64,000 nucleotides of DNA from Rhizobium sp. BK196 (GCF_014193255.1 NZ_JACHZB010000003.1:1-64000); one strand, 5' to 3'. Positions 8,304 through 17,611 are shown, counted from the stretch's first letter. The notes: a model not told the origin generated them from the sequence alone. Translations and numbers: made by a program.

Positions 8304-9521
8304 TTAACGGTGGGCGTTGAGCGAGATGACGTTATGCATCGTCTCGTCGGCCGTCGACATGAACTTCTTGATATTGCGCGCAGCCTGGCGAATTCGGTGC
8401 TCGTTCTCGACGAGGGCCAGACGCACGTAGTCGTCGCCCATCTCACCGAAGCCGATGCCCGGGGCAACGGCGACGTCGGCCTTCTCCACCAGGAGCTTGG
8501 AGAATTCCAGCGAGCCAAGATGCCGGAACTTTTCCGGGATCCTTGCCCAGGCAAACATGGTGGCGGCCGGCGGCGGCACTTGGAAACCGGCCTTGCCGAA
8601 GCTTTCGACCATGACATCGCGGCGACGCTTGTAGACGTTGCGGACTTCCGCGATGTCGGAACCGTCGCCGTTCAGCGCATGGGTCGCCGCAACCTGGATC
8701 GGCGTGAAAGCGCCGTAATCCAGATAGGACTTCACCCGCGTCAGCGCCGCGATCAGTCGTTCGTTGCCGACGGCAAAGCCCATGCGCCAGCCGGGCATGG
8801 AGAAGGTCTTCGACATGGAGGTGAATTCAACCGTCACATCCATAGCGCCCGGAACCTGCAGAACCGACGGTGGGGGCTCACTATCGAAGTAGATTTCCGA
8901 ATACGCGAGGTCCGAGAGCACGATGATGTCGTGCTTCTTCGCGAAGGCGACGACGTCCTTGTAGAAGTCAAGACTGGCAACAAAAGCCGTCGGGTTCGAC
9001 GGATAGTTCAGGATCAGGGCCAGCGGCTTCGGGATCGAGTGGCGGACGGCGCGTTCGAGCGGCGGAAAGAAGCTTTCATCCGGCTCGACCGACATGGAAC
9101 GGATCACCCCGCCTGCCATCAGAAAGCCGAAAGCATGGATCGGGTAGGTCGGGTTCGGGCAGAGAATGACGTCGCCCGGGGCGGTGATGGCCTGCGCCAT
9201 ATTGGCGAAGCCTTCCTTGGAGCCGAGGGTGGCGACCACCTGCGTGTCCGGGTTCAGCTTCACGCCGAATCGGCGTGCATAGTAGGCAGCCTGGGCGCGG
9301 CGCAGACCGGGAATGCCCTTGGAGGACGAATAGCGGTGGGTGCGCGGGTCCTGAACGACTTCGCAGAGCTTGTCGACGATCGCCTGGGGGGTCGGAAGGT
9401 CAGGGTTTCCCATGCCGAGGTCGATGATGTCAGCCCCGCCCGCTCGCGCGCTCGCTTTCAAACGGTTGACCTGTTCGAAAACGTAAGGCGGCAAACGCCG
9501 GACTTTGTGAAACTCTTCCAT
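8304..9521 (-). CDS. Class I/II pyridoxal-phosphate aminotransferase (AlaC/AatC type)
   Basis: 405 residues from MEEFHKVRRLPPY at 9521; an upstream ATG (MGKE) at 9533 is also possible. Fold type I signature: LGMGNPDLPTP, YSSSKGIPGLR, LNYPSNPT, SDLAYSEIYF, and the PLP lysine in TSMSKTFSMPGWRMG. The sequence type is that of the glutamate-pyruvate aminotransferase AlaC and LL-diaminopimelate-aminotransferase-like proteins. Location directly upstream of hom fits amino-acid metabolism. The precise substrate is not fixed by sequence. Confidence 0.9.
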   Translation of the reverse strand: MEEFHKVRRLPPYVFEQVNRLKASARAGGADIIDLGMGNPDLPTPQAIVDKLCEVVQDPRTHRYSSSKGIPGLRRAQAAYYARRFGVKLNPDTQVVATLGSKEGFANMAQAITAPGDVILCPNPTYPIHAFGFLMAGGVIRSMSVEPDESFFPPLERAVRHSIPKPLALILNYPSNPTAFVASLDFYKDVVAFAKKHDIIVLSDLAYSEIYFDSEPPPSVLQVPGAMDVTVEFTSMSKTFSMPGWRMGFAVGNERLIAALTRVKSYLDYGAFTPIQVAATHALNGDGSDIAEVRNVYKRRRDVMVESFGKAGFQVPPPAATMFAWARIPEKFRHLGSLEFSKLLVEKADVAVAPGIGFGEMGDDYVRLALVENEHRIRQAARNIKKFMSTADETMHNVISLNAHR

Positions 9522-9745
9522 CTCTTTCCCCATGGAAATGCGGCCAACTTGACCGCTGTCGAAGCTCGTTCCGTCTCCCGGCATCTGCGATACGAGCTTC
9601 AGACTCGCAGCGCCGTATTCCTCTTCAGCTTAACTGCGCGGCAAATCTTTGACGGAGAAGCCGCGCACGACGCGCATTATCGGGAAAATTGCATCTTCCG
9701 ATCCATCCGGAAGGCTTTGCGTCCAAATCGCCCTAAAGGCAAGGC

Positions 9746-10168
9746 TTATTTGGTGATTTCGGAGAGGGTTTCGGCGCCGTGCCGGGCCGCCAGTTCCCGC
9801 ATCTCGGTTACGCGGCGCTGATACTCGGCTTCCGAGATCGCACCCGACTGGCGCTTGGCGCTGAGGGCCGTCAGCTGATGCTGAAGCTCGGCCGCCTGTT
9901 CGTCGCTCATCTGCACGTTGGCGGCCGTCAGTGGCGCACCGAACGACGGGTAGCCGTCCCGGCTTTTGGTCAGGCCGCCTTCAACGGGTTCGCCCTTGGA
10001 GGCCGGCATCACGACAGCCGTCGGCGCTGCCATGCGCTGGGCGAAGGCCTTCTTCTCCTCGGCTGTCTTGTTGCATCCGGCAAGCGCAAAGGCCATGGCC
10101 GCGGCCGCCGCGCAGATTGCTGCGGTGCGGGTGAAGGTCGCGATATGCCCAATGCCTGTCGTCGTCAT
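9746..10168 (-). CDS. Small lipoprotein, unknown function
   Basis: 140 residues from ATG at 10168; the longer open frame upstream lacks signal character. Basic start, Ala-rich hydrophobic segment and lipobox LAGC (Cys near residue 32), so an exported lipoprotein. The C-terminal half is charged and helical, with KRQSGAISEAEYQRRVTEM, which resembles the short SHOCT-type helical motif. No enzymatic motif is visible. It is divergent from phaC across 148 bases and may share a promoter region with it, but no functional link can be seen. Confidence 0.75.
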   Translation of the reverse strand: MTTTGIGHIATFTRTAAICAAAAAMAFALAGCNKTAEEKKAFAQRMAAPTAVVMPASKGEPVEGGLTKSRDGYPSFGAPLTAANVQMSDEQAAELQHQLTALSAKRQSGAISEAEYQRRVTEMRELAARHGAETLSEITK

Positions 10169-10316
10169 GCCTAATGATCCAATCCTGCCTACTTCGACTG
10201 TTAAATTCGTCGCAGCGACAAAGCAATAGCATGAGAGCGGGCGGGCGGAACTTGTTTTCTTCGATACAGCAGATGTACAACGAACAAACAGTGGATGCTG
10301 CCGCCGGAGGAAGTGC

Positions 10317-12149
10317 GTGACCGACAGCAAGCGGGAGAATGGTGCCAAGGTGGATTTCGACGCCAAGGATCTCGATCCCTATCTCCTGAAGGATCCCGAG
10401 GCCATGGCGATGAACCTCGCCCGTGCGCTCGAAAATCTCGGCAAGGCAGCTTCGGCATGGCTTGGCCCGCGCGAGCGCGGCGAAATCTCCGACACAGTTG
10501 CCGAACCCGTCACCGATATAGTGAAGACGCTCTCCAAGGTGACAGAATACTGGATTTCAGATCCGCGCCGAACCTTCGAAGCGCAAACGCAGCTGATGGG
10601 CTCGTTCTTCGGCATCTGGATGAACTCCATGCAGAGGATGCAGGGCAGCCCGGTGGCAGCGGAACCGGTCGCTCGCGTCGATAAACGTTTCGCCGACGAA
10701 GACTGGCAGAAGAATCCCTTCTTCGAATTTTTAAAGCAGGTCTATTTCGTGACTGCCGACTGGGCCGAAAAGCTGGTGGCCGAGACTGAAGGACTCGACG
10801 AGCACACGAAACACAAAGCCGGCTTTTATGTGAAGCAGATCACCGCGGCGCTCTCACCCACCAATTTCGCGCTCACCAATCCGCAGGTCTATCGGGAAAC
10901 GATTGCGACCAGTGGCGAAAACCTCGTGCGCGGCATGAAGATGCTGGCCGAGGATATCATTGCCGGTCGCGGCGAACTGCGGCTTCGCCAGACCGACATG
11001 ACCAAATTCGCCGTCGGCCGCGACATGGCGCTGACGCCCGGCAAGGTGATCGCCCAGAACGAGATCTGCCAGATCATCCAGTACGAGCCTTCGACGGAAA
11101 CCGTGCTCAAACGGCCGCTGCTGATTTGCCCGCCATGGATCAACAAATTCTACATCCTCGATCTCAACCCGCAGAAATCGTTCATCAAATGGTGCGTAGA
11201 CCAGGGACATACCGTCTTCGTCATCTCCTGGGTCAATCCGGATAGCCGCCATGCGCTGAAAGATTGGACGGCTTACGCAAGGGAAGGCATCGATTATGCA
11301 CTGGAAACGGTCGAGAAGGCGACCGGAGAGAAGGAAGTCAACGCCATCGGCTATTGCGTCGGCGGCACGCTCCTTGCTGCTACGCTGGCGCTGCACGCCA
11401 AGGAGAAGAACAAACACATCAAGAGCGCGACGCTTTTCACCACGCAGGTCGATTTCACCCATGCCGGCGACCTGAAGGTCTTCGTCGACGAGGAGCAGTT
11501 GCAGGCGCTGGAAGCGCATATGCAGGAGCTCGGCTATCTCGACGGCTCACGCATGTCGACGGCCTTCAACATGCTCAGGGCAAGCGAACTCATCTGGCCC
11601 TACTTCGTCAACAACTATCTGAAGGGCCAGGAGCCCCTGCCCTTCGACCTCTTGTTCTGGAATGCCGATTCGACTCGCATGGCTGCTGCCAATCATGCCT
11701 TCTACCTGCGCAACTGCTATCTCAGGAATGCGCTGACCAAGGATGAGATGGTCCTCGACGGCAAGACCTTGTCGCTGAAGGACATCAAGATTCCCATCTA
11801 CAATCTCGCGACCCGCGAGGATCATATCGCGCCAGCGAATTCCGTCTTCGTCGGCAGCCAGTTCTTCGGCGGCAAGGTGAAGTTCGTCGTCGCGGGTTCC
11901 GGCCATATTGCCGGCGTCGTCAACCCGCCGGACAAGCATAAGTACCAGTTCTGGACCGGCGGACCGGCCAAGGGCGACTATGATGCATGGCTCGCCAAGG
12001 CAAAGGAAACGAGGGGTTCCTGGTGGCCGCACTGGCATGCATGGATCGAGTCGCAGGCCGGCGAGCGTGTGGCTGCCCGCAAGGTGGGCGGAGCAGCACT
12101 CAATGCGATCGAGGAAGCTCCGGGCAGCTATGTGATGGCGCGCAGCTGA
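10317..12149 (+). CDS. phaC: Class I poly(3-hydroxyalkanoate) synthase
   Basis: 610 residues from GTG at 10317, preceded by GGAGGAA. Full-length class I PhaC: N-terminal PhaC domain, alpha/beta-hydrolase core with lipase-like box GYCVGG (catalytic Cys about 347), Asp about 502 in REDHIAP and His about 530 in GSGHIAG. C-terminal WWPHWHAWIESQAGE is typical. It polymerises hydroxyacyl-CoA (chiefly 3-hydroxybutyryl-CoA) into storage granules in the cytoplasm. phaA and phaB are not next to it, as is usual in rhizobia. Confidence 0.97.
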   Translation: MTDSKRENGAKVDFDAKDLDPYLLKDPEAMAMNLARALENLGKAASAWLGPRERGEISDTVAEPVTDIVKTLSKVTEYWISDPRRTFEAQTQLMGSFFGIWMNSMQRMQGSPVAAEPVARVDKRFADEDWQKNPFFEFLKQVYFVTADWAEKLVAETEGLDEHTKHKAGFYVKQITAALSPTNFALTNPQVYRETIATSGENLVRGMKMLAEDIIAGRGELRLRQTDMTKFAVGRDMALTPGKVIAQNEICQIIQYEPSTETVLKRPLLICPPWINKFYILDLNPQKSFIKWCVDQGHTVFVISWVNPDSRHALKDWTAYAREGIDYALETVEKATGEKEVNAIGYCVGGTLLAATLALHAKEKNKHIKSATLFTTQVDFTHAGDLKVFVDEEQLQALEAHMQELGYLDGSRMSTAFNMLRASELIWPYFVNNYLKGQEPLPFDLLFWNADSTRMAAANHAFYLRNCYLRNALTKDEMVLDGKTLSLKDIKIPIYNLATREDHIAPANSVFVGSQFFGGKVKFVVAGSGHIAGVVNPPDKHKYQFWTGGPAKGDYDAWLAKAKETRGSWWPHWHAWIESQAGERVAARKVGGAALNAIEEAPGSYVMARS

Positions 12150-12441
12150 TGGCAGAAAATTTTCTGGCCATCGGAGCAACAATCACCGAGTGACGACACG
12201 CGATGGAGAGCAAGCCTTTGAAAAATAGCTTTCTCTAAAATATTACGTATCTTTTCGCGACAATCGAAACAGAGCGCTTCGCCTGTAAACCAATTGGAAA
12301 CCATAGTTCGTCATCCTTAAGAAACGGTCGCATGTCGCGGATAGGCCAAAATTCGGCCTTTTTGGGCAGTTAGCGCCTCCGGCAAAGATCAGTCAGTCAG
12401 GCTGCCGGCCTGCGTAGCGCGTTTTGAAAGACGAGTTGAGT
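12150..12441 (+). other. Intergenic region after phaC, with two small inverted repeats
   Basis: No gene seen. Just after the phaC stop is a perfect 14-base palindrome, CAGAAAATTTTCTG (12153-12166), inside a longer imperfect one. At 12343-12363 a 5-bp stem AGGCC / GGCCT followed by five T residues is a weak terminator candidate for phaC. The remainder is AT-richer than its surroundings and presumably holds the promoter of the next gene. Confidence 0.5.
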
Positions 12442-13788
12442 ATGGCGTTTGCGGTAGGGACGTTCAATGACGTCGCCCCTTTTGGCGGATCCCCTGTTCG
12501 TTCAGGCAGGTCTCGCGGTTTACTCACCGGCATCGCAATCGCCGGACTTTTGACCTCCACATGGCTTATCGGCACTGTTGCAACAATGCAATCCGTGCCG
12601 ATGCCGTTCTCTTCGCAGAAGGAGATTTCCCCGGCTGCTGTCGCGTCAAGGGCGACACCTGCTGCCGTTATGCATGAGCGGCTCATCCGCGTGAACAAGG
12701 CATCACGCCTTGTTGCATTCGATGCCAAGCCGGTAGTGCCTTTGACGGCACAGCTGATCCAGTCATATGCGGAAAGCACATCTGCTGCCTCGAATGCAAA
12801 GCTGGCTCTCTCCAAGACCAATCGCCTCGCCGTTGCAGTCGCGCAACTTCAGCCGGTCGCCCTCTCCGACAATCTGCGCTTCAGCAAGGAAGATACCATC
12901 AAGAGCTCTGGGCCGGCCGTCGATACCGCTGCCGCCGCGCCCGCCGAAGATGACGCCGACCGGATCATCATTCCGTCGAAGGAAGCAATCGCCGAGGCTG
13001 AAATGCCGGCTATGCTCGCGCTTGCCGAAGCCGGGCCGCGCGTAACGCCCGTTCCGATCGAGCCACTGCCGACCAACCGCGCTGCCGCTCCTGCCGCCGA
13101 TAGCCGGGCAGAGATCGAAGTCGCCGAAGCGGAGGATGGCGCGCCGCCCTTCGATCTGGTTCTTGCGCCCAACGAGGACTCCGTACCGCTGCCGATGGCG
13201 CGGCCCGACGGCCTCGTCGGCAAGCCGGCGCCGGCCACCAAGGGATCGCAGCGAACTGCCGAGCCTGTGCTTGCCTATGCCAAGCCGAATTCACCGATCG
13301 AAGATAACGACGACGATGCGGTGCCGCGCTACGACAAACCGGTCTTTACACCGCGCCTGCGCGCCGGTGTCGCGATCTACGATATCGAAAACGCGACGGT
13401 TTACCTGCCGAACGGCGAGCGGCTGGAGGCTCATTCCGGTCTCGGAAAGATGCGCGACAACCCGCGTTACATTGATCAGAAGATGCGCGGACCGACGCCG
13501 CCGCACACCTATAACCTGACGATGCGCGAAGCCCTGTTCCATGGCGTGGCGGCCATTCGCCTGACGCCGATACAAGGTTCCGACGCGATCTTCAACCGGG
13601 TCGGTCTGCTGGCGCATACCTACATGCTTGGCAAGAACGGCGATTCCAACGGCTGCATTTCCTTCAAGGATTACAAGCGCTTCCTCGCCGCCTACAAACG
13701 CGGTGAAATCCGCCAGCTCGTCGTCGTGCCGCGGATGAGCAACAAGCCGACCTCGACGCTCGCTTCGCTGTTCTCCTCACGGACCTAA
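12442..13788 (+). CDS. Membrane-anchored protein with C-terminal Tlde1/DUF2778 domain
   Basis: 448 residues from ATG at 12442; a TTG six codons upstream is an alternative. One transmembrane segment near 30-50 (TGIAIAGLLTSTWLIGTVAT), a disordered Ala/Pro/Glu-rich spacer of about 260 residues, then a C-terminal domain of about 130 residues. That domain has VYLPNGERLEAHSGLGKM, HTYNLTMREALFHG and HTYMLGKNGDSNGCISF. The HSG and SNGC motifs with an active-site Cys match the DUF2778/Tlde1 L,D-transpeptidase-like domain, known from interbacterial effectors and from rhizobial cell-envelope proteins. A housekeeping wall role is more likely here: no secretion-system genes or immunity gene are nearby. 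It overlaps the convergent LysR gene by 4 bases. Confidence 0.8.
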   Translation: MAFAVGTFNDVAPFGGSPVRSGRSRGLLTGIAIAGLLTSTWLIGTVATMQSVPMPFSSQKEISPAAVASRATPAAVMHERLIRVNKASRLVAFDAKPVVPLTAQLIQSYAESTSAASNAKLALSKTNRLAVAVAQLQPVALSDNLRFSKEDTIKSSGPAVDTAAAAPAEDDADRIIIPSKEAIAEAEMPAMLALAEAGPRVTPVPIEPLPTNRAAAPAADSRAEIEVAEAEDGAPPFDLVLAPNEDSVPLPMARPDGLVGKPAPATKGSQRTAEPVLAYAKPNSPIEDNDDDAVPRYDKPVFTPRLRAGVAIYDIENATVYLPNGERLEAHSGLGKMRDNPRYIDQKMRGPTPPHTYNLTMREALFHGVAAIRLTPIQGSDAIFNRVGLLAHTYMLGKNGDSNGCISFKDYKRFLAAYKRGEIRQLVVVPRMSNKPTSTLASLFSSRT

Positions 13789-14636
13789 AGATTCGCCACG
13801 AGGAAATCGGCGAGCGAGCGGCTTTCCGCCGACAGGCGCAACCGTCCTTTGACGAGGGCGAGTTCCGATGCCGGCTGCGGATCGAAGCCGTCGACACTTC
13901 CAAGCTTCCTGTGCTCCGGCAGAACCGCGTCCGACGGCAGCAGGCTGATGCCGAGGCCGCATGCGACTGCCGCCTGTACGCCCATCAAGCCCTGGCTCGT
14001 ATAGGCTATGCGCCAGCGCCGTCCGCTGCGCTCGATGAAGCGGATCGCCCTTTCACGGTAGATACACCCAATCGGAAAGACGGCGAGCGGCACCGTTTCG
14101 TCCCTCGCCGAAGGCCTCATGCTCTCCACCCAGACCAATTCTTCTTTCCAACTTGCCAGAGAGGCACCGTCTCCGGGTTCGCGCTTGATCAGCGCAAGAT
14201 CGATCTCGCCGACTTCCAGAAGGCGACGAAGCTCGACGCTCCAGCCGCTCACCGTATCGAGCCTTATATGCGGAGAGGCGGCGGAAAAACCCGACAGGAG
14301 ATCAATCAGTCTGCGGCCGGCAAAATCCTCGGGCACACCGAGCCTGACGGTCTTGGGAGCAGCAGGCTGGCGCATCACATCCATTGCCTCTTCTGCTGTC
14401 GCCAGGAGACGCCGCGCATAACTCAGGAGTACCTCGCCCTCCTCCGTCGTCTGGATGCCACCTGTCGACTTGTCGCGCAGAAGCAGGGTGTGGCCGATGT
14501 TGGCCTCGAGCTTCTTGATCTGCTGGCTAACGGTGGACTGGGTAAGGTGAACACGCTCAGCCGCCCGCGTGAAGCCGCCGGCATCGACGACCGCTGCGAA
14601 GGTCCGGAGGAGATCGAGGTCGAAGGCGAGGCTCAT
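13785..14636 (-). CDS. LysR-family transcriptional regulator
   Basis: 283 residues from ATG at 14636, with GTGGAAAATCGA upstream; a GTG at 14648 is the alternative start. The N-terminal winged helix-turn-helix (FDLDLLRTFAAVV..GGFTRAAERVHLTQSTVSQQ, about 4-60) is followed by a LysR substrate-binding domain (TVRLGVPEDFAG, ACGLGISLLP). It is divergent from the HAD hydrolase gene across about 90 bases, the standard layout for a LysR regulator of a neighbouring operon. The likely targets are the HAD-aldolase genes; the inducer is unknown. Confidence 0.92.
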   Translation of the reverse strand: MSLAFDLDLLRTFAAVVDAGGFTRAAERVHLTQSTVSQQIKKLEANIGHTLLLRDKSTGGIQTTEEGEVLLSYARRLLATAEEAMDVMRQPAAPKTVRLGVPEDFAGRRLIDLLSGFSAASPHIRLDTVSGWSVELRRLLEVGEIDLALIKREPGDGASLASWKEELVWVESMRPSARDETVPLAVFPIGCIYRERAIRFIERSGRRWRIAYTSQGLMGVQAAVACGLGISLLPSDAVLPEHRKLGSVDGFDPQPASELALVKGRLRLSAESRSLADFLVANL

Positions 14637-14723
14637 TCGATTTTCCACTATCTGTAATTATCACATTTAATTTCTCAATGGCGGTGTTCTTTGTCAACAT
14701 GAGGCAAATCATGGAGATGAGAG

Positions 14724-15425
14724 ATGACCCTTTCCGGAAACCAACCAACCTGGCTGACCTTCGATTGCTACGGGACGCTGATCCAATGGGATGAGGGCCT
14801 GCTTGCCGCCATGGATGCGATATTGTCGGCCAAGGGCAAAGATATCGACCAGACGAGCTTCATTGCCGTCTATGACCGCCATGAGCACGAACTGGAACAG
14901 CAGAAGCCGTACCGATCTTTCAAACAGGTCACGGCTCTCGCATTGCAATTGGCGATGCAGGAGTTCGGCCTGCCATTTGACATTGCCGATGCCGATCTGC
15001 TGACCTCGTCGATCGGCCGGATGCCGCCCTTCCCCGAAGTGGTCGAGACGCTCGGCAAGCTGAAGGCTGCCGGTTTCCGGCTCGCCATCATCTCCAATAC
15101 GGACGACGCGATCATCGCGGGCAATGTCGCGCAGCTCGGCGGTTTCGTCGACCGGGTTATTACCGCGGAACAGGCGGAAGCCTATAAGCCGTCGCCGGAG
15201 ATCTTCCGGCACGCCTGGAAAAGACTCGGCATCGGGAGGGATGATCTCCTGCATATCTGCGCCAGCCCGCATCTTGACCTTGCCGCTGCACGCGAACTCG
15301 GTTTTCGTACGATCTGGGTCGATCGCGGCACGGGAAGGACACCGCTCAGCGACTACCGCCCCGACGAGACCGTGCCGACGCTCGACAAGGTGTCCGGTCT
15401 TTTTGCCGCAAACGGCTGGATGTAA
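14724..15425 (+). CDS. HAD-superfamily hydrolase, haloacid dehalogenase type II-like
   Basis: 233 residues, cytoplasmic. HAD motif I LTFDCYGTLI with nucleophile Asp14; motif II IISNTDD; motif III Lys in AYKPSPEIF; motif IV region SPHLDLAAARELGF. The cap lies between motifs I and II, so subfamily I. Sequence style resembles L-2-haloacid dehalogenases, but such proteins often act on phosphorylated metabolites, so dehalogenation is not claimed. GGAGATGAG precedes the ATG. It is followed 22 bases later by a class II aldolase and is probably co-transcribed with it. Confidence 0.85.
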   Translation: MTLSGNQPTWLTFDCYGTLIQWDEGLLAAMDAILSAKGKDIDQTSFIAVYDRHEHELEQQKPYRSFKQVTALALQLAMQEFGLPFDIADADLLTSSIGRMPPFPEVVETLGKLKAAGFRLAIISNTDDAIIAGNVAQLGGFVDRVITAEQAEAYKPSPEIFRHAWKRLGIGRDDLLHICASPHLDLAAARELGFRTIWVDRGTGRTPLSDYRPDETVPTLDKVSGLFAANGWM

Positions 15426-15447
15426 TTGACGCGATTGGAGACGAAAA

Positions 15448-16239
15448 ATGGCTCATGAACTGAACCTGGCGAAGGGACAGTCGGCGATACTGCGCAACCT
15501 GCCCCTCGATACGGACGAGATCTGGCAGGCGCGTGTCGATCTAGCGGCGTGCCTCAGTATGGCTGCACGGCTCGGGCTCGAGGAGGGCATCTGCAACCAT
15601 TTCTCGGCAGTCGTGCCCGGCCATCCCGATCTCTTTCTCGTCAACAGGCTTGGCTGGGCCTTCCAGGAAGCGACCGCCTCCTCACTACTGATCTGCGATT
15701 TTGAAGGCAATGTCGTTGCCGGCGACGGCGTGCCCGAGGCAACCGCCTTCTTCATCCATGCCCGGCTGCACAAGATGTCGGCGCGCGTCGGCGCGGCCTT
15801 CCACACGCATATGCCGAATGCGACGGCGCTCAGCATGGTCGAAGGCGATCCCTTCATCTGGGCCGGACAGACCGCACTGAAATTCTATGGCCGCGTCGCC
15901 GTCGACGAGAACTATAACGGACTGGCCCTCGATGAACGGGAGGGCGACCGGATCGCCGCCGTACTCGGCAATAAGGATATCCTGTTCATGAAGAACCATG
16001 GCGTCATGGTTTGTGCGCCAAACATCGCCGAAGCCTGGGACGATCTCTACTATCTGGAACGTGCGGCAGAGGTTCAGCTCAAGGCGATGAGTACCGGGCG
16101 TTCGCTGATCCCGGTTCCCACAGATATCGCTGAACAGGCGGCAAAGCAGATGCGCGAAGGCGATCCGGAAAGTGCGCGCTTGCATCTCGAAAGCGTCAAG
16201 CGCGTTCTCGACCGGCAGGTGCCGGAATACCGAACCTAA
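15448..16239 (+). CDS. Class II aldolase/adducin-family protein
   Basis: 263 residues, one aldolase_II domain. Expected features are present: GLEEGICNHFSAVVPG near residue 46, acidic and zinc-site residues in FFIHARLH and FHTHMPNATAL, and the third His in MKNHGVMVCAP. The family includes sugar-phosphate aldolases and decarboxylases using a divalent metal. The N-terminal stretch LARVDLAACLSMAARLGLEEG is the form found in the hypothetical aldolase group that rhizobia pair with HAD genes. Together with the HAD hydrolase it suggests breakdown or repair of a small phosphorylated or hydroxy acid; the substrate is unknown. Confidence 0.87.
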   Translation: MAHELNLAKGQSAILRNLPLDTDEIWQARVDLAACLSMAARLGLEEGICNHFSAVVPGHPDLFLVNRLGWAFQEATASSLLICDFEGNVVAGDGVPEATAFFIHARLHKMSARVGAAFHTHMPNATALSMVEGDPFIWAGQTALKFYGRVAVDENYNGLALDEREGDRIAAVLGNKDILFMKNHGVMVCAPNIAEAWDDLYYLERAAEVQLKAMSTGRSLIPVPTDIAEQAAKQMREGDPESARLHLESVKRVLDRQVPEYRT

Positions 16240-16246
16240 GCCTCGC

Positions 16247-17407
16247 TTATTTCAGCCACATACCGATGCGCTCTGCCGCCTCGGCGATCTCGGCCTCGGA
16301 ACCGGCATAGGACATGCGCAAGGTGCGCGGTCCTTCCACCGGATCGAAATCAAGGCCAGGTGTGGCGGCGACATTAATCTCCGCCAGCATGCGCCGCGCG
16401 AAGTCCATGCTGTCATTGGTGAAGCGCGACACATCGACATAGGCGTAGAAGGCGCCGTCCATCGGCGACGCCGGCGCAAGCCCGATCTTCGGCAGCCGGT
16501 CGAGCAGCAATTTGCGATTGGCGGCATAGCTTGCCTTGACGCGATCCAGCTCCTCGCTGGCGCCGAGCGCTGCGGTGGCGGCGATCTGCGAAAGTTCCGG
16601 CGGCGAGATGTAGAGGCTCTGGGCGACGCGTTCGATCGGGCGCACCAGCCGGTCCGGCAGTACCATCCAGCCAATACGCCAGCCGGTCATGCAATAATAT
16701 TTGGAGAAGGAATTGATGACGATTGCTTCGCCCTTCAGCTCCAGTGCAGTCGTCTCTTCGCCTGCGAAGGTGAGGCCGTGATAAATCTCGTCGGAGATGA
16801 AGGCGATGTCATTGGCATCGCAATAGGCGGCAAGCGCCTTCAGGCCTTCGCGGCCGGTGACTGTGCCAGTTGGATTAGCAGGACTTGCCAGCAGCACGCC
16901 CTTCAGCTTCACGCCCTTTTCCTGCTGGATCGCTTCGAGGCTTTCGGGCGTCAGCGTGAAATGCGTCTCCGCCGTGACAGGCACTTCGACCACATGGAGG
17001 CCAAGAGCACCAAGGATGTTGCGGTAGGCCGGGTAGCCTGGCCGGGCGATGGCGACCGCGTCGCCGGCATCAAAAAGTGACAGGAAAGCGAGATTGAAGG
17101 CGGCCGATGAGCCTGTCGTGACGGCGATGCGGGCTGGATCGATCTCGAGGCCATGGCGATCGCGATAATGCCAGGCGAGCGCATGTTTCAGCCGTGCTGT
17201 GCCAAGCGCATCCGTATAGCCGATGCGTCCTTCGGCGAGCGCCGTGCGGGCTGCGTCAAGGGCTGCCCGGGGTGCGGGATGCGAGGGCTGGCCGACAGCC
17301 ATGGAAATCACGGGATGACCGCCTGCACGTCTCTTCGTCGCTTCGGCCAGAACATCCATGGCGTGGAATGGTTCGACTTCGCTGCGTTTCGATATGGAAA
17401 ACACCAT
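16247..17407 (-). CDS. Class I/II pyridoxal-phosphate aminotransferase
   Basis: 386 residues from ATG at 17407, preceded by AGGAAG at good spacing; the longer frame to 17554 is not needed. Signature segments are ISMAVGQPSHPAP, YTDALGTARLK, ASPANPTGTV, ISDEIYHGL, and the PLP lysine in NSFSKYYCMTGWRIGW. General aspartate/aromatic aminotransferase type; the substrate cannot be read off. It converges on the aldolase gene with only 7 bases between stops, so it is not part of that operon, though it may belong to the same pathway. Confidence 0.9.
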   Translation of the reverse strand: MVFSISKRSEVEPFHAMDVLAEATKRRAGGHPVISMAVGQPSHPAPRAALDAARTALAEGRIGYTDALGTARLKHALAWHYRDRHGLEIDPARIAVTTGSSAAFNLAFLSLFDAGDAVAIARPGYPAYRNILGALGLHVVEVPVTAETHFTLTPESLEAIQQEKGVKLKGVLLASPANPTGTVTGREGLKALAAYCDANDIAFISDEIYHGLTFAGEETTALELKGEAIVINSFSKYYCMTGWRIGWMVLPDRLVRPIERVAQSLYISPPELSQIAATAALGASEELDRVKASYAANRKLLLDRLPKIGLAPASPMDGAFYAYVDVSRFTNDSMDFARRMLAEINVAATPGLDFDPVEGPRTLRMSYAGSEAEIAEAAERIGMWLK

Positions 17408-17611
17408 CACTTCCTGCCTGGCTTCACATAAAGGCCAGACAATTGCCGCAATAATCGGCTCATCACAATCCCGCGAGGGCTTGGATCGGAGGAAAATTCC
17501 TGTTTGATGGCGGCCCGACGCGCCGTAATTTGATGCGGACGCATCCAAGCCCATTAACCCGGCGATGATATTTTTCGCTTCGAAAATCCATCAGCCGACG
17601 ACGAGGATACC

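Noticed and set aside
8240..8617. N-terminal extension of hom
   Set aside because: It overlaps the aminotransferase gene in another frame, is Arg/Ser-rich and lacks the NAD-binding start; the Rossmann motif begins right after the ATG at 8239.
12442..13788. T6SS effector with immunity gene
   Set aside because: The Tlde1 domain fits, but no T6SS, VgrG, PAAR or immunity-like gene is nearby; the next gene is a convergent LysR regulator.
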